Assembly (NCBI RefSeq): GCF_013113715.1
Contig: NZ_CP053344.1
Span: forward strand, 2,604,001-2,668,000
Source: Herbiconiux sp. SALV-R1
Lineage (GTDB): Bacteria > Actinomycetota > Actinomycetes > Actinomycetales > Microbacteriaceae
Length of the DNA stretch: 64,000 nt
Reading direction: 5' to 3'
Of the stretch, positions 37,155-45,007 are shown piece by piece. The notes under the pieces are model-generated. The model saw only the letters and a list, made by a program, of their open reading frames with translations, searched no databases and was not told the origin of the DNA. A program made the translations under genes and the position numbers. The stretch's first letter is position 1; each line of letters begins with the position of its first letter.

Positions 37155-38032
37155 CCCTCGACATCATGATGCCGTTCTGGGGTCGCCCCGACCACTTCCG
37201 TGAGGCGGTGCGAAGCGTGCTGGCGCAGACGGTCTCCGACTGGCGGCTGGTGATCGTCGACGACGTCTACCCCGACGAGGAGCCGGGCCGCTGGGCGGCG
37301 TCGCTCGGCGACCCGCGGGTGGAGTACCGGCGCAACGCGGTGAACCTCGGCGTGGGCGGCAACTTCCGGGAGTGCGTGCGGCTGGTCGAGCACGAGCGGG
37401 CCGTGCTCATGGGCTGCGACGACCGGATGCACCCGCGGTACGTCGAGCGGGTGGCGGAGCTCGTGGCGGAGCACCCCGAGGCGGCGATCGTGCAGCCCGG
37501 GGTGGAGGTGATCGACTCGGAGGGCCGGGTCGCGCATCCGCTCGCCGACCGGGTGAAGGGGCTGCTGCGCTTCGGCGGCACGGGGCCGCGGATGTTCGGC
37601 GGCGAGCGCCTGTTCACCAGCCTCCTCCACGGCAACTGGGCCTACTTCCCGTCGCTGGTGTGGCGGGCCGACGACCTCAGGCGCTTCGGGTTCCGGCCCG
37701 GCTTCGACGTGGTGCAAGACCTCGCGCTCCTCTCCGACATCGTGCTCGACGGGGGTGCGCTGCTGCTCGACGACGAGGTGGTGTTCTCGTATCGCAGGCA
37801 CGCGGGCAGCGTGTCGTCGCTCAAGGGGCCCGACGGGGCGAAGTTCGTCGAGGAGTCGGCGCTGTTCGCCGAGCTCGCCTCGCGCGCCTCGGCCCGCGGG
37901 TGGCCGCGCGCCGCGCGCGCCGCCACCCTGCACGTCACCTCGCGCCTCAACGCGCTCACCGAGCTGCCCGCGGCGCTCCGCGCCCACGACCCGGCCTCCC
38001 GCCGCGCCCTCCTCCGCCACGCCCTCGGCTGA
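37151..38032 (+). CDS. Family-2 glycosyltransferase
   Basis: A 293-residue GT-A enzyme: DIMMPFWGRPDHFREAVRSV, WRLVIVDDVYPD and the metal-binding MGCDDRMHPRYVERV. The C-terminal part has DLALLSDIVLDGGALLLDDEV followed by a His/Gly-rich YRRHAGSVSS. No membrane helix. The GTG start overlaps the preceding polymerase gene, so it probably adds a sugar to the same glycan. The donor is unknown. It ends convergent with the first LCP gene. Confidence 0.86.
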   Translation: MTLDIMMPFWGRPDHFREAVRSVLAQTVSDWRLVIVDDVYPDEEPGRWAASLGDPRVEYRRNAVNLGVGGNFRECVRLVEHERAVLMGCDDRMHPRYVERVAELVAEHPEAAIVQPGVEVIDSEGRVAHPLADRVKGLLRFGGTGPRMFGGERLFTSLLHGNWAYFPSLVWRADDLRRFGFRPGFDVVQDLALLSDIVLDGGALLLDDEVVFSYRRHAGSVSSLKGPDGAKFVEESALFAELASRASARGWPRAARAATLHVTSRLNALTELPAALRAHDPASRRALLRHALG

Positions 38033-38096
38033 GCGGGCGGCGCGCTGCGCCCCCGCGCCGCGCGCATGTGCCTCGCGTGCGGGCGGCGCGCCGGGG

Positions 38097-39305
38097 CTAC
38101 CCGCTGAACGGGTTGGCGCAGGTCTGCTCGGCGGCGGTCTGGCCCTTGAGGCCCTCGATGACGTCGGGCGAGCTGCTAGCGGGAGGCGCGGCCGGGGCGG
38201 CGGGGCTCGCCGGGTCGGCGGTGTCTCCGACAGTCGAGCTCGAGGTGATCGCGCCCGCGTCGAGGGCGATCGCTTGGTCGGAAGCGATCCGCTCCACCAG
38301 TTGCGCCGCCAGTTCCTCGTTCGGCTGCACGCGATTTGGATCATCGACCCACGCGGTGACCGGATAGGAGACGAACACCACCCTCGACAGGTCGATGTCT
38401 TTCAGCGCCAGCGCGAGGGAGATGAGGGTGTCGGCGCCCCTGAGGCTGGTCGAAGGGGTGATGTTCTGAGCGACGGCCTGAGCGAGTCCGTAGACCTTGA
38501 CGGGATCGCTCAGGGTGCTCGTGCTCTTGATGGTCCGCAGCAGCGAAGCGAGGTACTGCTGCTGCGAGCCGATGCGGGTGAGGTCGCTGCCGTCGCCCAC
38601 GCCATGCCTGGTGCGCAGGAAGGCGAGCGCATCCCGACCGACCAGCACGTGATGTCCCGGCTCCAGGTACAGCCCGGTGTAGTCGTCCTGGGTCACGTCC
38701 GTGACGCAGACGTCAACACCGCCGACGGCGTTGCTCATGGCGATCACGCCGTTGAACGACGTCTCCATCGCGTACGGGATGTCGAGACCGGTCAGAGACC
38801 GCACCGCAGCGACGACGCACCCCAGCCCGTTCTCGCCTCCCCGCGCCCAGGCCGCATTGAGCGGTTGCGCCTCCACCGCATCCGATGCGTCACATTCCGG
38901 CTGAGGCATCATCATGTCGCGCGGCAAGCTGACCACCACGGCATTGCGATGGTCGGCCGCGACGTGCACGAGGATGTTCACGTCGTTCAGCACCGCATCG
39001 CGCTCGCCATACTCGTCGCCCTGGTCCTCGTCGTTGTCGCTGCCGACGATGAGCAGATTGAAGCCGCCTTCGATGGCCCCGAGGAACGGCGGAGGGGGCG
39101 GCGGACTCTCCCCGCCGATGTCGACGGCTGCCTCGTGGAACGTCGACGAGATGCTGGTGACGGCGTAGCCCACAACAGCGAGCGTCGATGTGATCCCTAC
39201 GGCGACGGTGATGCCGATGAACCTGAAGACGAGACCCCGAGCGGTGGGGGTGCGTTGCCGTCCGTGCCGAACGGGGGAATGCACCCGACCCTTTCGCGAC
39301 CTCAT
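38097..39305 (-). CDS. LytR-CpsA-Psr (LCP) family ligase, paralogue 1
   Basis: A 402-residue protein with a cytoplasmic basic N-terminus, one membrane helix (about 28-50) and an extracellular LCP domain. LCP hallmarks: DVNILVHVAADHRNAVVVSLPRD, LNAAWARGGENGLG, NGVIAMSNAVGGVDV and FLRTRHGVGDGSDLTRIGSQQQYLASLL, including the conserved Arg and Asp that handle the pyrophosphate lipid. LCP enzymes transfer lipid-linked glycans to peptidoglycan. A PPPPPP run precedes FLGAIEGG. Codon choice is less GC-rich at third positions than in the neighbouring paralogue. TAAGCT ends 7 nt before the ATG and overlaps a GCTTA-TAAGC inverted repeat (39314-39329). Confidence 0.9.
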   Translation of the reverse strand: MRSRKGRVHSPVRHGRQRTPTARGLVFRFIGITVAVGITSTLAVVGYAVTSISSTFHEAAVDIGGESPPPPPPFLGAIEGGFNLLIVGSDNDEDQGDEYGERDAVLNDVNILVHVAADHRNAVVVSLPRDMMMPQPECDASDAVEAQPLNAAWARGGENGLGCVVAAVRSLTGLDIPYAMETSFNGVIAMSNAVGGVDVCVTDVTQDDYTGLYLEPGHHVLVGRDALAFLRTRHGVGDGSDLTRIGSQQQYLASLLRTIKSTSTLSDPVKVYGLAQAVAQNITPSTSLRGADTLISLALALKDIDLSRVVFVSYPVTAWVDDPNRVQPNEELAAQLVERIASDQAIALDAGAITSSSTVGDTADPASPAAPAAPPASSSPDVIEGLKGQTAAEQTCANPFSG

Positions 39306-39312
39306 GCGCGCA

Positions 39313-39318
39313 AGCTTA
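39313..39318 (-). promoter_or_regulatory. -10 box of LCP paralogue 1
   Basis: TAAGCT on the minus strand, 7 nt before the ATG at 39305, inside the inverted repeat GCTTA-ggtcga-TAAGC. Confidence 0.55.
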
Positions 39319-39368
39319 GGTCGATAAGCTGAGCATTCCCCACTTATCGTGGATGGCGTCCGCCGGGG

Positions 39369-40607
39369 CTACTCGCTGAAGGGGTTGGCGCAGGTCTGCT
39401 CGGCGGCGGTCTGGCCCTTGAGGCCCTCGATGACGTCGGGGGTGTCGGGCGAGTCGGTGGGGGCGTCGCTCGCGGGAGGGGCCGCGGGCGTCGCGGGGGC
39501 GGCGGGGTCGGCCGTGGCGTCGCCCTCGAGGGTGGAGCCGGTGGTGGTGGAGTCGGCGTCGAGGGTGAAGGGCTGGTCGGTGGCGAGGCGCTGCATGAGT
39601 TCGGCGGCGAGCTCGTCGACGGGCTGCACCTTGTTGGGGTCGTCGACGTAGGCGGTGACGGGGTAGGAGACGAACACCACCTTCGACAGGTCGATGTCCT
39701 TCATCGCCAGGGCGAGCGAAACGAGGGTGTCGGTGTCGCTGATGCTCGTCGACGGCGTGATGTTCTGCGCCACGGCCTGCGCCAGTCCGTACACCTTGGT
39801 GGGGTCGGAGAGCGTGCTCGAGCTCTTGATCGTGCGCAGCAGCGACGACAGGTACTGCTGCTGCGACCCGATGCGCGCGAGGTCGCTGCCGTCGCCCACG
39901 CCGTGCCTGTTGCGCAGGAACCCGAGCGCATCGGCACCCGCGAGCAGGTGGTGCCCCGGGGTGAGGTAGAGCCCCGTGTAGTCATCGTGCATCACGTCGG
40001 TGACGCAGACATCCACGCCGCCGACCGCGTTGCTCATCTCGATCACGCCGTTGAACGAGGTCTCCATAGCGTACGGGATGTCGAGGCCGGTGAGCGAGCG
40101 CACCGTCGCCACGACGCACCCGAGGCCGTTCGCGCCGCCCCTGCCCCAGGCCGCGTTGAGGGGCTGGGCGGAGACCGCATCCGAATCGTCGCACTCCGGC
40201 TGCGGGATGACGAGGTCGCGCGGCAGGCTGAGAACCACGGCGTTGCGGTGGTCGGCGGCGACGTGCACCAGGATGTTCACGTCGTTCAGGGCGGCGTCGC
40301 GCTCGCCGTACTCGTCGCCCTGGTTTTCGTCGTTGTCGCTGCCGACGATGAGCAGGTTGAAGCCGCCCTCGATGGCTCCGAGGAACGGCGGTGCGGGCTG
40401 CGGTGCGTCTCCCCCGATGTCGACGGCCGCCTCCTGGAAGGTCGACGAGATGCTCGAGACGGCGTAGCCCACCACCACCAGCGTCGACACCACCACGACC
40501 GCCACCGCGATGCCGAGCGTGCGCAGCACCAGCGCCACGGGTGATGCCGCGCTGAGCCTGCCGTGTCGGACGGGGGCTTCGTGGGAGTTCTGGTCGTCGC
40601 GATGCAT
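39369..40607 (-). CDS. LytR-CpsA-Psr (LCP) family ligase, paralogue 2
   Basis: A 412-residue close relative of the downstream LCP gene: the same membrane anchor, LCP motifs (NILVHVAADHRNAVVLSLPR, LNAAWGRGGANGLG, FLRNRHGVGDGSDLARIG) and a nearly identical C-terminus DVIEGLKGQTAAEQTCANPF. The linker before that tail differs (longer Ala/Pro/Asp stretch). The 3' ends match for about 70 bases. TAGTTT ends 7 nt before the ATG at 40607, so both copies appear to have their own promoter. It probably attaches the glycan made by this locus to peptidoglycan. Confidence 0.92.
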   Translation of the reverse strand: MHRDDQNSHEAPVRHGRLSAASPVALVLRTLGIAVAVVVVSTLVVVGYAVSSISSTFQEAAVDIGGDAPQPAPPFLGAIEGGFNLLIVGSDNDENQGDEYGERDAALNDVNILVHVAADHRNAVVLSLPRDLVIPQPECDDSDAVSAQPLNAAWGRGGANGLGCVVATVRSLTGLDIPYAMETSFNGVIEMSNAVGGVDVCVTDVMHDDYTGLYLTPGHHLLAGADALGFLRNRHGVGDGSDLARIGSQQQYLSSLLRTIKSSSTLSDPTKVYGLAQAVAQNITPSTSISDTDTLVSLALAMKDIDLSKVVFVSYPVTAYVDDPNKVQPVDELAAELMQRLATDQPFTLDADSTTTGSTLEGDATADPAAPATPAAPPASDAPTDSPDTPDVIEGLKGQTAAEQTCANPFSE

Positions 40608-40614
40608 CCGCCAG

Positions 40615-40620
40615 AAACTA
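40615..40620 (-). promoter_or_regulatory. -10 box of LCP paralogue 2
   Basis: TAGTTT on the minus strand, 7 nt before the ATG at 40607. Confidence 0.5.
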
Positions 40621-40637
40621 ACGGCGCAAGCTGAGAC

Positions 40638-41435
40638 TTATCCTGTGAGCCGCGCTCGGTCCCGGTTCCGCCGGGCGGCGGTGGCGCGGCGGGTGGCCTC
40701 GGCGATGAGGCGGAGGAACATGATGCGGGCGCGGAGGATGGTGGGCAGGCCCCGGATGCCGAGGGGGGTCTGGTTCGAGCCGTGCAGGCGCCGCTCGACC
40801 ACGACCTCGTCGAGGTGACGGATGCTGCCGCGCACGTTGCCCGTGATGGCGATCCAGATGTCGTGCGACTCGGTGACGTAGGAGGGGATGGGCAGGATGC
40901 CGCCTGCGATCGCCTCCCGCCGGAACCCCATCGCGCAGCCGAAGTAGGGCCGGTAGCCCACGAGCAGCGCGAACAGGTTCGCGACGCGGCGACGCGACTG
41001 GGCGGCCCGCAGCGGCGGGTACCACAGCCGCGCGCCGTTCCGGCCGAGGATGGAGTGGTTCGCGGCGACCACGAGCGAGCGGGAGAGGCCGGCGATCATG
41101 GCCTCGTGCCGCCCGGGGGTCCACACGTCGTCCTGATCGGAGAGGAAGACGTACCTGCCGCGGGCCCGCCTGATGGCGGCCTCGAAGGCCCGCACGTAGC
41201 CCACGTTCGAGTCGGTCTTGGTGAGCAGGATGCGCGACTCACCGAGACGCTCCGCCGTCGCCACGACCACCGAGGCGGTGTCGTCGGTGGAGCAGTCGTC
41301 GACCACCACGAGCTCGTCGTCGGGGCCCAGCTGGGCGACGATCGACTCGATCTGCTCGGCGACGTACGCCGACCCGTTGTAGGTGGCCATGCACACGCTC
41401 GCCCGCACCTGCGAGCTCCCCGACGACCGGCTCAC
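40638..41435 (-). CDS. Family-2 glycosyltransferase, rhamnosyltransferase-like
   Basis: A 265-residue GT-A enzyme. VCMATYNGSAYVAEQIESIV, VVDDCSTDDTASVV and the metal-binding YVFLSDQDDVWTPGRHEAM are typical of WsaF/RfbF-type rhamnosyltransferases, followed by TESHDIWIAITGNVRG. The start is GTG at 41435, overlapping the flippase stop (GTGA), so it is coupled to the flippase. The longer in-frame upstream reading is a shadow of the flippase. Sugar donor is inferred from motif similarity only. Confidence 0.85.
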   Translation of the reverse strand: MSRSSGSSQVRASVCMATYNGSAYVAEQIESIVAQLGPDDELVVVDDCSTDDTASVVVATAERLGESRILLTKTDSNVGYVRAFEAAIRRARGRYVFLSDQDDVWTPGRHEAMIAGLSRSLVVAANHSILGRNGARLWYPPLRAAQSRRRVANLFALLVGYRPYFGCAMGFRREAIAGGILPIPSYVTESHDIWIAITGNVRGSIRHLDEVVVERRLHGSNQTPLGIRGLPTILRARIMFLRLIAEATRRATAARRNRDRARLTG

Positions 41436-42727
41436 GAGGCCTCCCTCTCGACGACTCGGGACCGGCGCAGCGCCAGCGCGTGGATGGCGAGGCCGAGCAC
41501 CGGCCCCAGCAGCAGCGCCAGCACCGACCGCACCCCGGTGTCGAAGGGCAGCAGCAGCACGACCACGGCGAGCGCGGTCGCCGCCAGCCACCCCGCGGAG
41601 TAGGCGCTGTGGCGGTCGAGCGCGAGGCAGAGCGCCCCGGTGACGGTGAGCATGGCCATGGCGGCCGCGGCGACCACGAGACCGGCGACCACCCAGCCGT
41701 CGACCACATAGGCCGGCCCGTAGTACCAGCCGAGCAGCAGCGGACCGAGCAGGCCGCCGAGCACCGCGCCCACCACGGCGATCAGGCCGATCAGCCGGGC
41801 GATCGGCAGCAGCGCCTTGAACCCGAGGTGCCGGTTGTTGAGGAAGTGCGCAATGGCCACACCCTGGTAGGCGTTCAGCGGGATGAGCAGCGGCGCCCGC
41901 GTGAACGTCACGGCGATGAGGAGGCCGGCCGCCGCCTCGTAGGCGGCCTCGCTCGAGGTGAGCCGGAGGATGACGGGGAATCCGACCACGAGCACGGCAC
42001 TGGAGCCCGAGGCGAGGCAGGCGTGCCCGATGCGGCGGAAGAACGGCACCAGCTGCACGTCCGACCGCGCGGCCGCCGCCCTCCGGAGCGTGGGCGAGAA
42101 CGCCAGCCCGATGAGCCAGGTGACGGAGGCGACGCTCGCCGCGACGGCGAGACCCGCGACCGTCGCCGCGATGAGGGCAGCTCCGATGATGAGTCCCAGC
42201 CGCAGCAGCGAGTCGCCGATGACGAGTCGCGCGAAGGTCGCCCACTGCAGGCGACCGCCGAGCACCCCCACGATCACGGCGTGGCCCGAGAAGAGAGCGA
42301 TCGACGCACTGAGCGGGAGCGCGAGCCAGGCGTAATCGGGCCCGAGAACCTGGGGCGCCCACCAGAAGCTCGACGCCCACAGCACCACCCCGAGGGCGAT
42401 GCCCACGCCGAGGCCGACCGCGAGAATCCGTGGTTCACGTCGTTCGTGAGCGGCCTCGGTGCGTCGGTCGCTGTCATGGACTGCCCGCGTCGACTCGGCC
42501 GAGAGCCCGCCCAGGATGCCGAACCAGAGGAACAGGAACGACCAGAAGGCGAGGAAGTCGGTGACGTCGACCTCGTTCGGCAGCACCCGCGGCGCGATGA
42601 GCAGCACGGCGAAGCCGACACCGGCCGAGACGAGGGAGGCGGCCCCCACCCCGATGAACGAGCGGCGCCCGATGGTGGGCGTGGAGCCGGCGGGTGTCTC
42701 CGCCCCGGGCACCCGGCCCTCAGCCAC
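41432..42727 (-). CDS. Polysaccharide flippase (Wzx/MATE-like MOP superfamily)
   Basis: A 431-residue protein with about 12 transmembrane helices, typical of MOP-family exporters that flip lipid-linked oligosaccharides: FIGVGAASLVSAGVGFAVLL, ALFSGHAVIVGVLG, FLNNRHLGFKALL and a helix-rich C-terminus. The ATG at 42727 lies 96 bases from the divergent glycosyltransferase. A TATGAT in that gap on the minus strand could drive it with a ~30-40-nt leader. Which of the locus's glycans it moves is not known. Confidence 0.84.
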   Translation of the reverse strand: MAEGRVPGAETPAGSTPTIGRRSFIGVGAASLVSAGVGFAVLLIAPRVLPNEVDVTDFLAFWSFLFLWFGILGGLSAESTRAVHDSDRRTEAAHERREPRILAVGLGVGIALGVVLWASSFWWAPQVLGPDYAWLALPLSASIALFSGHAVIVGVLGGRLQWATFARLVIGDSLLRLGLIIGAALIAATVAGLAVAASVASVTWLIGLAFSPTLRRAAAARSDVQLVPFFRRIGHACLASGSSAVLVVGFPVILRLTSSEAAYEAAAGLLIAVTFTRAPLLIPLNAYQGVAIAHFLNNRHLGFKALLPIARLIGLIAVVGAVLGGLLGPLLLGWYYGPAYVVDGWVVAGLVVAAAAMAMLTVTGALCLALDRHSAYSAGWLAATALAVVVLLLPFDTGVRSVLALLLGPVLGLAIHALALRRSRVVEREAS

Positions 42728-42823
42728 GACGCGCTCGGCGCGGCAGACGCAGGCAACGGGCTCGGATCATAGAGTGCAAGCATAGTAGGGCCGCCGGGGA
42801 GCTCCCGGGGCGGAGAGGGAGCT

Positions 42824-43750
42824 GTGAACGACGACGTCGCCGCGGTCGTGACGGCCTTCGCACCGGGGGGCGGCCTCGTCGCACTGGTGCGCTCCCTCCT
42901 GCCGCAGGTCACCCGCGTGGTGGTGGTCGACGACGGCAGCGACCCGCGGTTCGACCCCGTCTTCGACGAGGTGCGGGCGGCGGGCGCCCTGGTGGTGCGC
43001 CACCCCGGGAACCGCGGCATTGCGGCGGCGCTCAACACGGGCATCCGCGCCGCGAAGGCCGACGCCGTCGAGGCCCCCGGCTTCTTCGTCACCTTCGACC
43101 AGGACTCCGAGGTCTCACCCGACTTCGTGTCGTGCCTCGTCGGCACCGCCCGCGAGGCCGCTGCGGCGGGCCTCCGGGTGGGCCTCGTCGCCCCCTCCGA
43201 GGTGGAGGGCCTGCCCTCCCCCGTCGCCGGGTACCGCAAGGGCTTCCTGCTCGGCTCCACCCCCATCCAGTCGGGCCTGCTCATCCCGCGCGAGACGATC
43301 GCGCGCGTCGGCCTGTTCGCCGAACCGCTGTTCATCGACGGCGTCGACACCGACTTCGCGCTGCGGGTGGCCCGGGAGGGCCTCGTCGTGGTGCTCTCGC
43401 CCGCCACCAGGCTCGGCCACAGCCTCGGCCGCCGGCACCGCCCGACCGTGCTCGGCAGACCCGTGACCGTGGGCGGCGAACCGCTGGCCCTGGTCTACAG
43501 CGCGCCCTTCCGCTATTACTACCTGGTGCGCAACCGCATCCTGCTGAACCGGATGCACGGCCGCGGCCGCCTCGCCTGGAGCGTTCGCGAGACAGTCGCC
43601 GACCTGCGGCACGTGGCGATCGTGCAGCTGTTCGTGCCCGGGCGCGGGCGCCGCGCCGCCGCCGCGCTCGCCGGGCTCCGCGACGGCTGGGCGGGCCGCA
43701 CGGGCCGCATCCCCGACGCGCTGGAGCGCGCCGTCTCCGGGGAGCGCTGA
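42824..43750 (+). CDS. Family-2 glycosyltransferase, rhamnosyltransferase-like
   Basis: A 308-residue GT-A enzyme: VAAVVTAFAPGGGLVALVRS, VVVVDDGSDPRF, NRGIAAALNTGIRAAK and FFVTFDQDSEVSPDFV, with DGVDTDFALRVAREG and LGHSLGRRHRPTVLG after it, as in RfbF-type rhamnosyltransferases. The start is GTG at 42824 with GGAGAGGGA upstream. It ends 25 bases before the DPM1-like gene. Confidence 0.85.
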   Translation: MNDDVAAVVTAFAPGGGLVALVRSLLPQVTRVVVVDDGSDPRFDPVFDEVRAAGALVVRHPGNRGIAAALNTGIRAAKADAVEAPGFFVTFDQDSEVSPDFVSCLVGTAREAAAAGLRVGLVAPSEVEGLPSPVAGYRKGFLLGSTPIQSGLLIPRETIARVGLFAEPLFIDGVDTDFALRVAREGLVVVLSPATRLGHSLGRRHRPTVLGRPVTVGGEPLALVYSAPFRYYYLVRNRILLNRMHGRGRLAWSVRETVADLRHVAIVQLFVPGRGRRAAAALAGLRDGWAGRTGRIPDALERAVSGER

Positions 43751-43762
43751 GACGCCCTTGGC

Positions 43763-43768
43763 TATGAT
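43763..43768 (+). promoter_or_regulatory. -10 box of the DPM1-like gene
   Basis: TATGAT ends 7 nt before the ATG at 43776, which decides that start over the TTG/ATG codons at 43758-43767. Confidence 0.55.
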
Positions 43769-43775
43769 GGGGCGC

Positions 43776-44531
43776 ATGCCGACCGCCCTCGAACGTACGC
43801 TCGTCGTGATGCCCGCGTACAACGAGGAGGAGGCCGTGGGCGACGTGGTGCGCGAGGTGTTCCAGAAGGTGCCGGGCGCATCCGTTCTCGTCGTCGACGA
43901 CGGGTCGCGCGACGCGACGGCACGGGTGGCGCAGGCCGCGGGGGCCACGGTGCTGCGGCTGCCGATCAACCTCGGTGTGGGCGGCGCGATGCGCGCGGGC
44001 TTCAAGTACGCGCTGTCGAAGGGCTTCTCGAACGTGGTGCAGGTCGACTCCGACGGGCAGCACGACCCGGCGGGCATCGCCGAGCTGGTCGACCGGCTCG
44101 CCGACCATGACCTCGTGCTGGGCGCCCGGTTCGCGGGAGTCGGCGACTACACCGTGCGCGGGCCGCGCAAGTGGGCGATGCAGGTGCTCTCGGGCATCCT
44201 GAGCCGGCTCACCCGCACCCGCCTCACCGACACCACCTCGGGCTTCCGCGCCTCCGGCCCGCGCGCCGTCGCGCTGTTCGCCCGGCACTACCCCTCGGAG
44301 TACCTCGGCGACACCGTCGAGTCGCTCGTCATCGCCTCGCGCTCGGGGCTCAGCGTCACCCAGGTTCCCGTGGCGATGCGCGCGCGGGCGGGCGGCGTGC
44401 CCTCGCACAACCCCTACAAGGCGGCGGTCTATCTCGGCCGCGCCGGCATGGCCCTGTTCGTCGCGCTGATCAGGCCGCGGCTGCCGCTCGAACGAACCGT
44501 CGCACCCCTCGACGAGGCCCTCACCGCATGA
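43776..44531 (+). CDS. Polyprenol-phosphate sugar synthase-like GT2 (DPM1 type, soluble)
   Basis: A 251-residue GT-A enzyme: VVMPAYNEEEAVGDVVREVF, VLVVDDGSRDATARV, NLGVGGAMRAGFKYAL and VVQVDSDGQHDPAGIAELV. The downstream ARFAGVGDYTVRGPRKWAMQ and TDTTSGFRASG match dolichol/polyprenol-phosphate mannose or glucose synthases without membrane helices. It likely supplies a lipid-linked sugar used outside the membrane, for example by the neighbouring DUF2142 protein. Its stop overlaps the DUF2304 start by 4 bases. Confidence 0.87.
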   Translation: MPTALERTLVVMPAYNEEEAVGDVVREVFQKVPGASVLVVDDGSRDATARVAQAAGATVLRLPINLGVGGAMRAGFKYALSKGFSNVVQVDSDGQHDPAGIAELVDRLADHDLVLGARFAGVGDYTVRGPRKWAMQVLSGILSRLTRTRLTDTTSGFRASGPRAVALFARHYPSEYLGDTVESLVIASRSGLSVTQVPVAMRARAGGVPSHNPYKAAVYLGRAGMALFVALIRPRLPLERTVAPLDEALTA

Positions 44532-45007
44532 GCGTCGCGAGTTACCTGCTCGGCATCGTCGCCGCCCTCATCACGCTCGGCGTGGTCGTCGAGTCGCTGC
44601 GCCGCCGGCACCTCAGGGAGCGGCACGCCATCTGGTGGCTGCTCGCCGGCACGGTCGCGCTCGTCATCGGCATCTTCCCGGGCATCCTCGGGTTCCTCTC
44701 GGGGCTCGTCGGGGTGACGGTGCCGTCGAACCTGGTGTTCTTCCTCAGCATCGCCGTGCTGTTCTTCGTCTCCATCCAGCACAGCGGCGAGCTCACCGAG
44801 CTCGAGGGCGAGACCCGCACCCTCGCCGAGGCGGTGGCGCTGCAGGAGCTGCGTATCTCGGAGCTCGAGCGCGCCCTCGCCGAGTCGCAGCGCGCCTCCG
44901 TCGAGACGCCGCGCGCCCTCGCCGAGTCGCAGCGCGCATCCGTCGACGATGCCGGTGCCGACTCCCCCGCCGCCGGCACCCCAGGCACCGACCCAGGAAG
45001 AGCATGA
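44528..45007 (+). CDS. DUF2304-family membrane protein
   Basis: A 159-residue protein with three helices (about 5-23, 36-56, 64-84: VPSNLVFFLSIAVLFFVSIQ) and a charged C-terminal coiled coil carrying two exact ALAESQRASV copies. DUF2304 proteins occur next to DPM1-like GT2 and polymer genes and may act as membrane adaptors. The ATG overlaps the GT2 stop and its stop overlaps the DUF2142 start, giving a three-gene coupled unit. A frame open further upstream is a shadow of the GT2 gene. Confidence 0.8.
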   Translation: MSVASYLLGIVAALITLGVVVESLRRRHLRERHAIWWLLAGTVALVIGIFPGILGFLSGLVGVTVPSNLVFFLSIAVLFFVSIQHSGELTELEGETRTLAEAVALQELRISELERALAESQRASVETPRALAESQRASVDDAGADSPAAGTPGTDPGRA

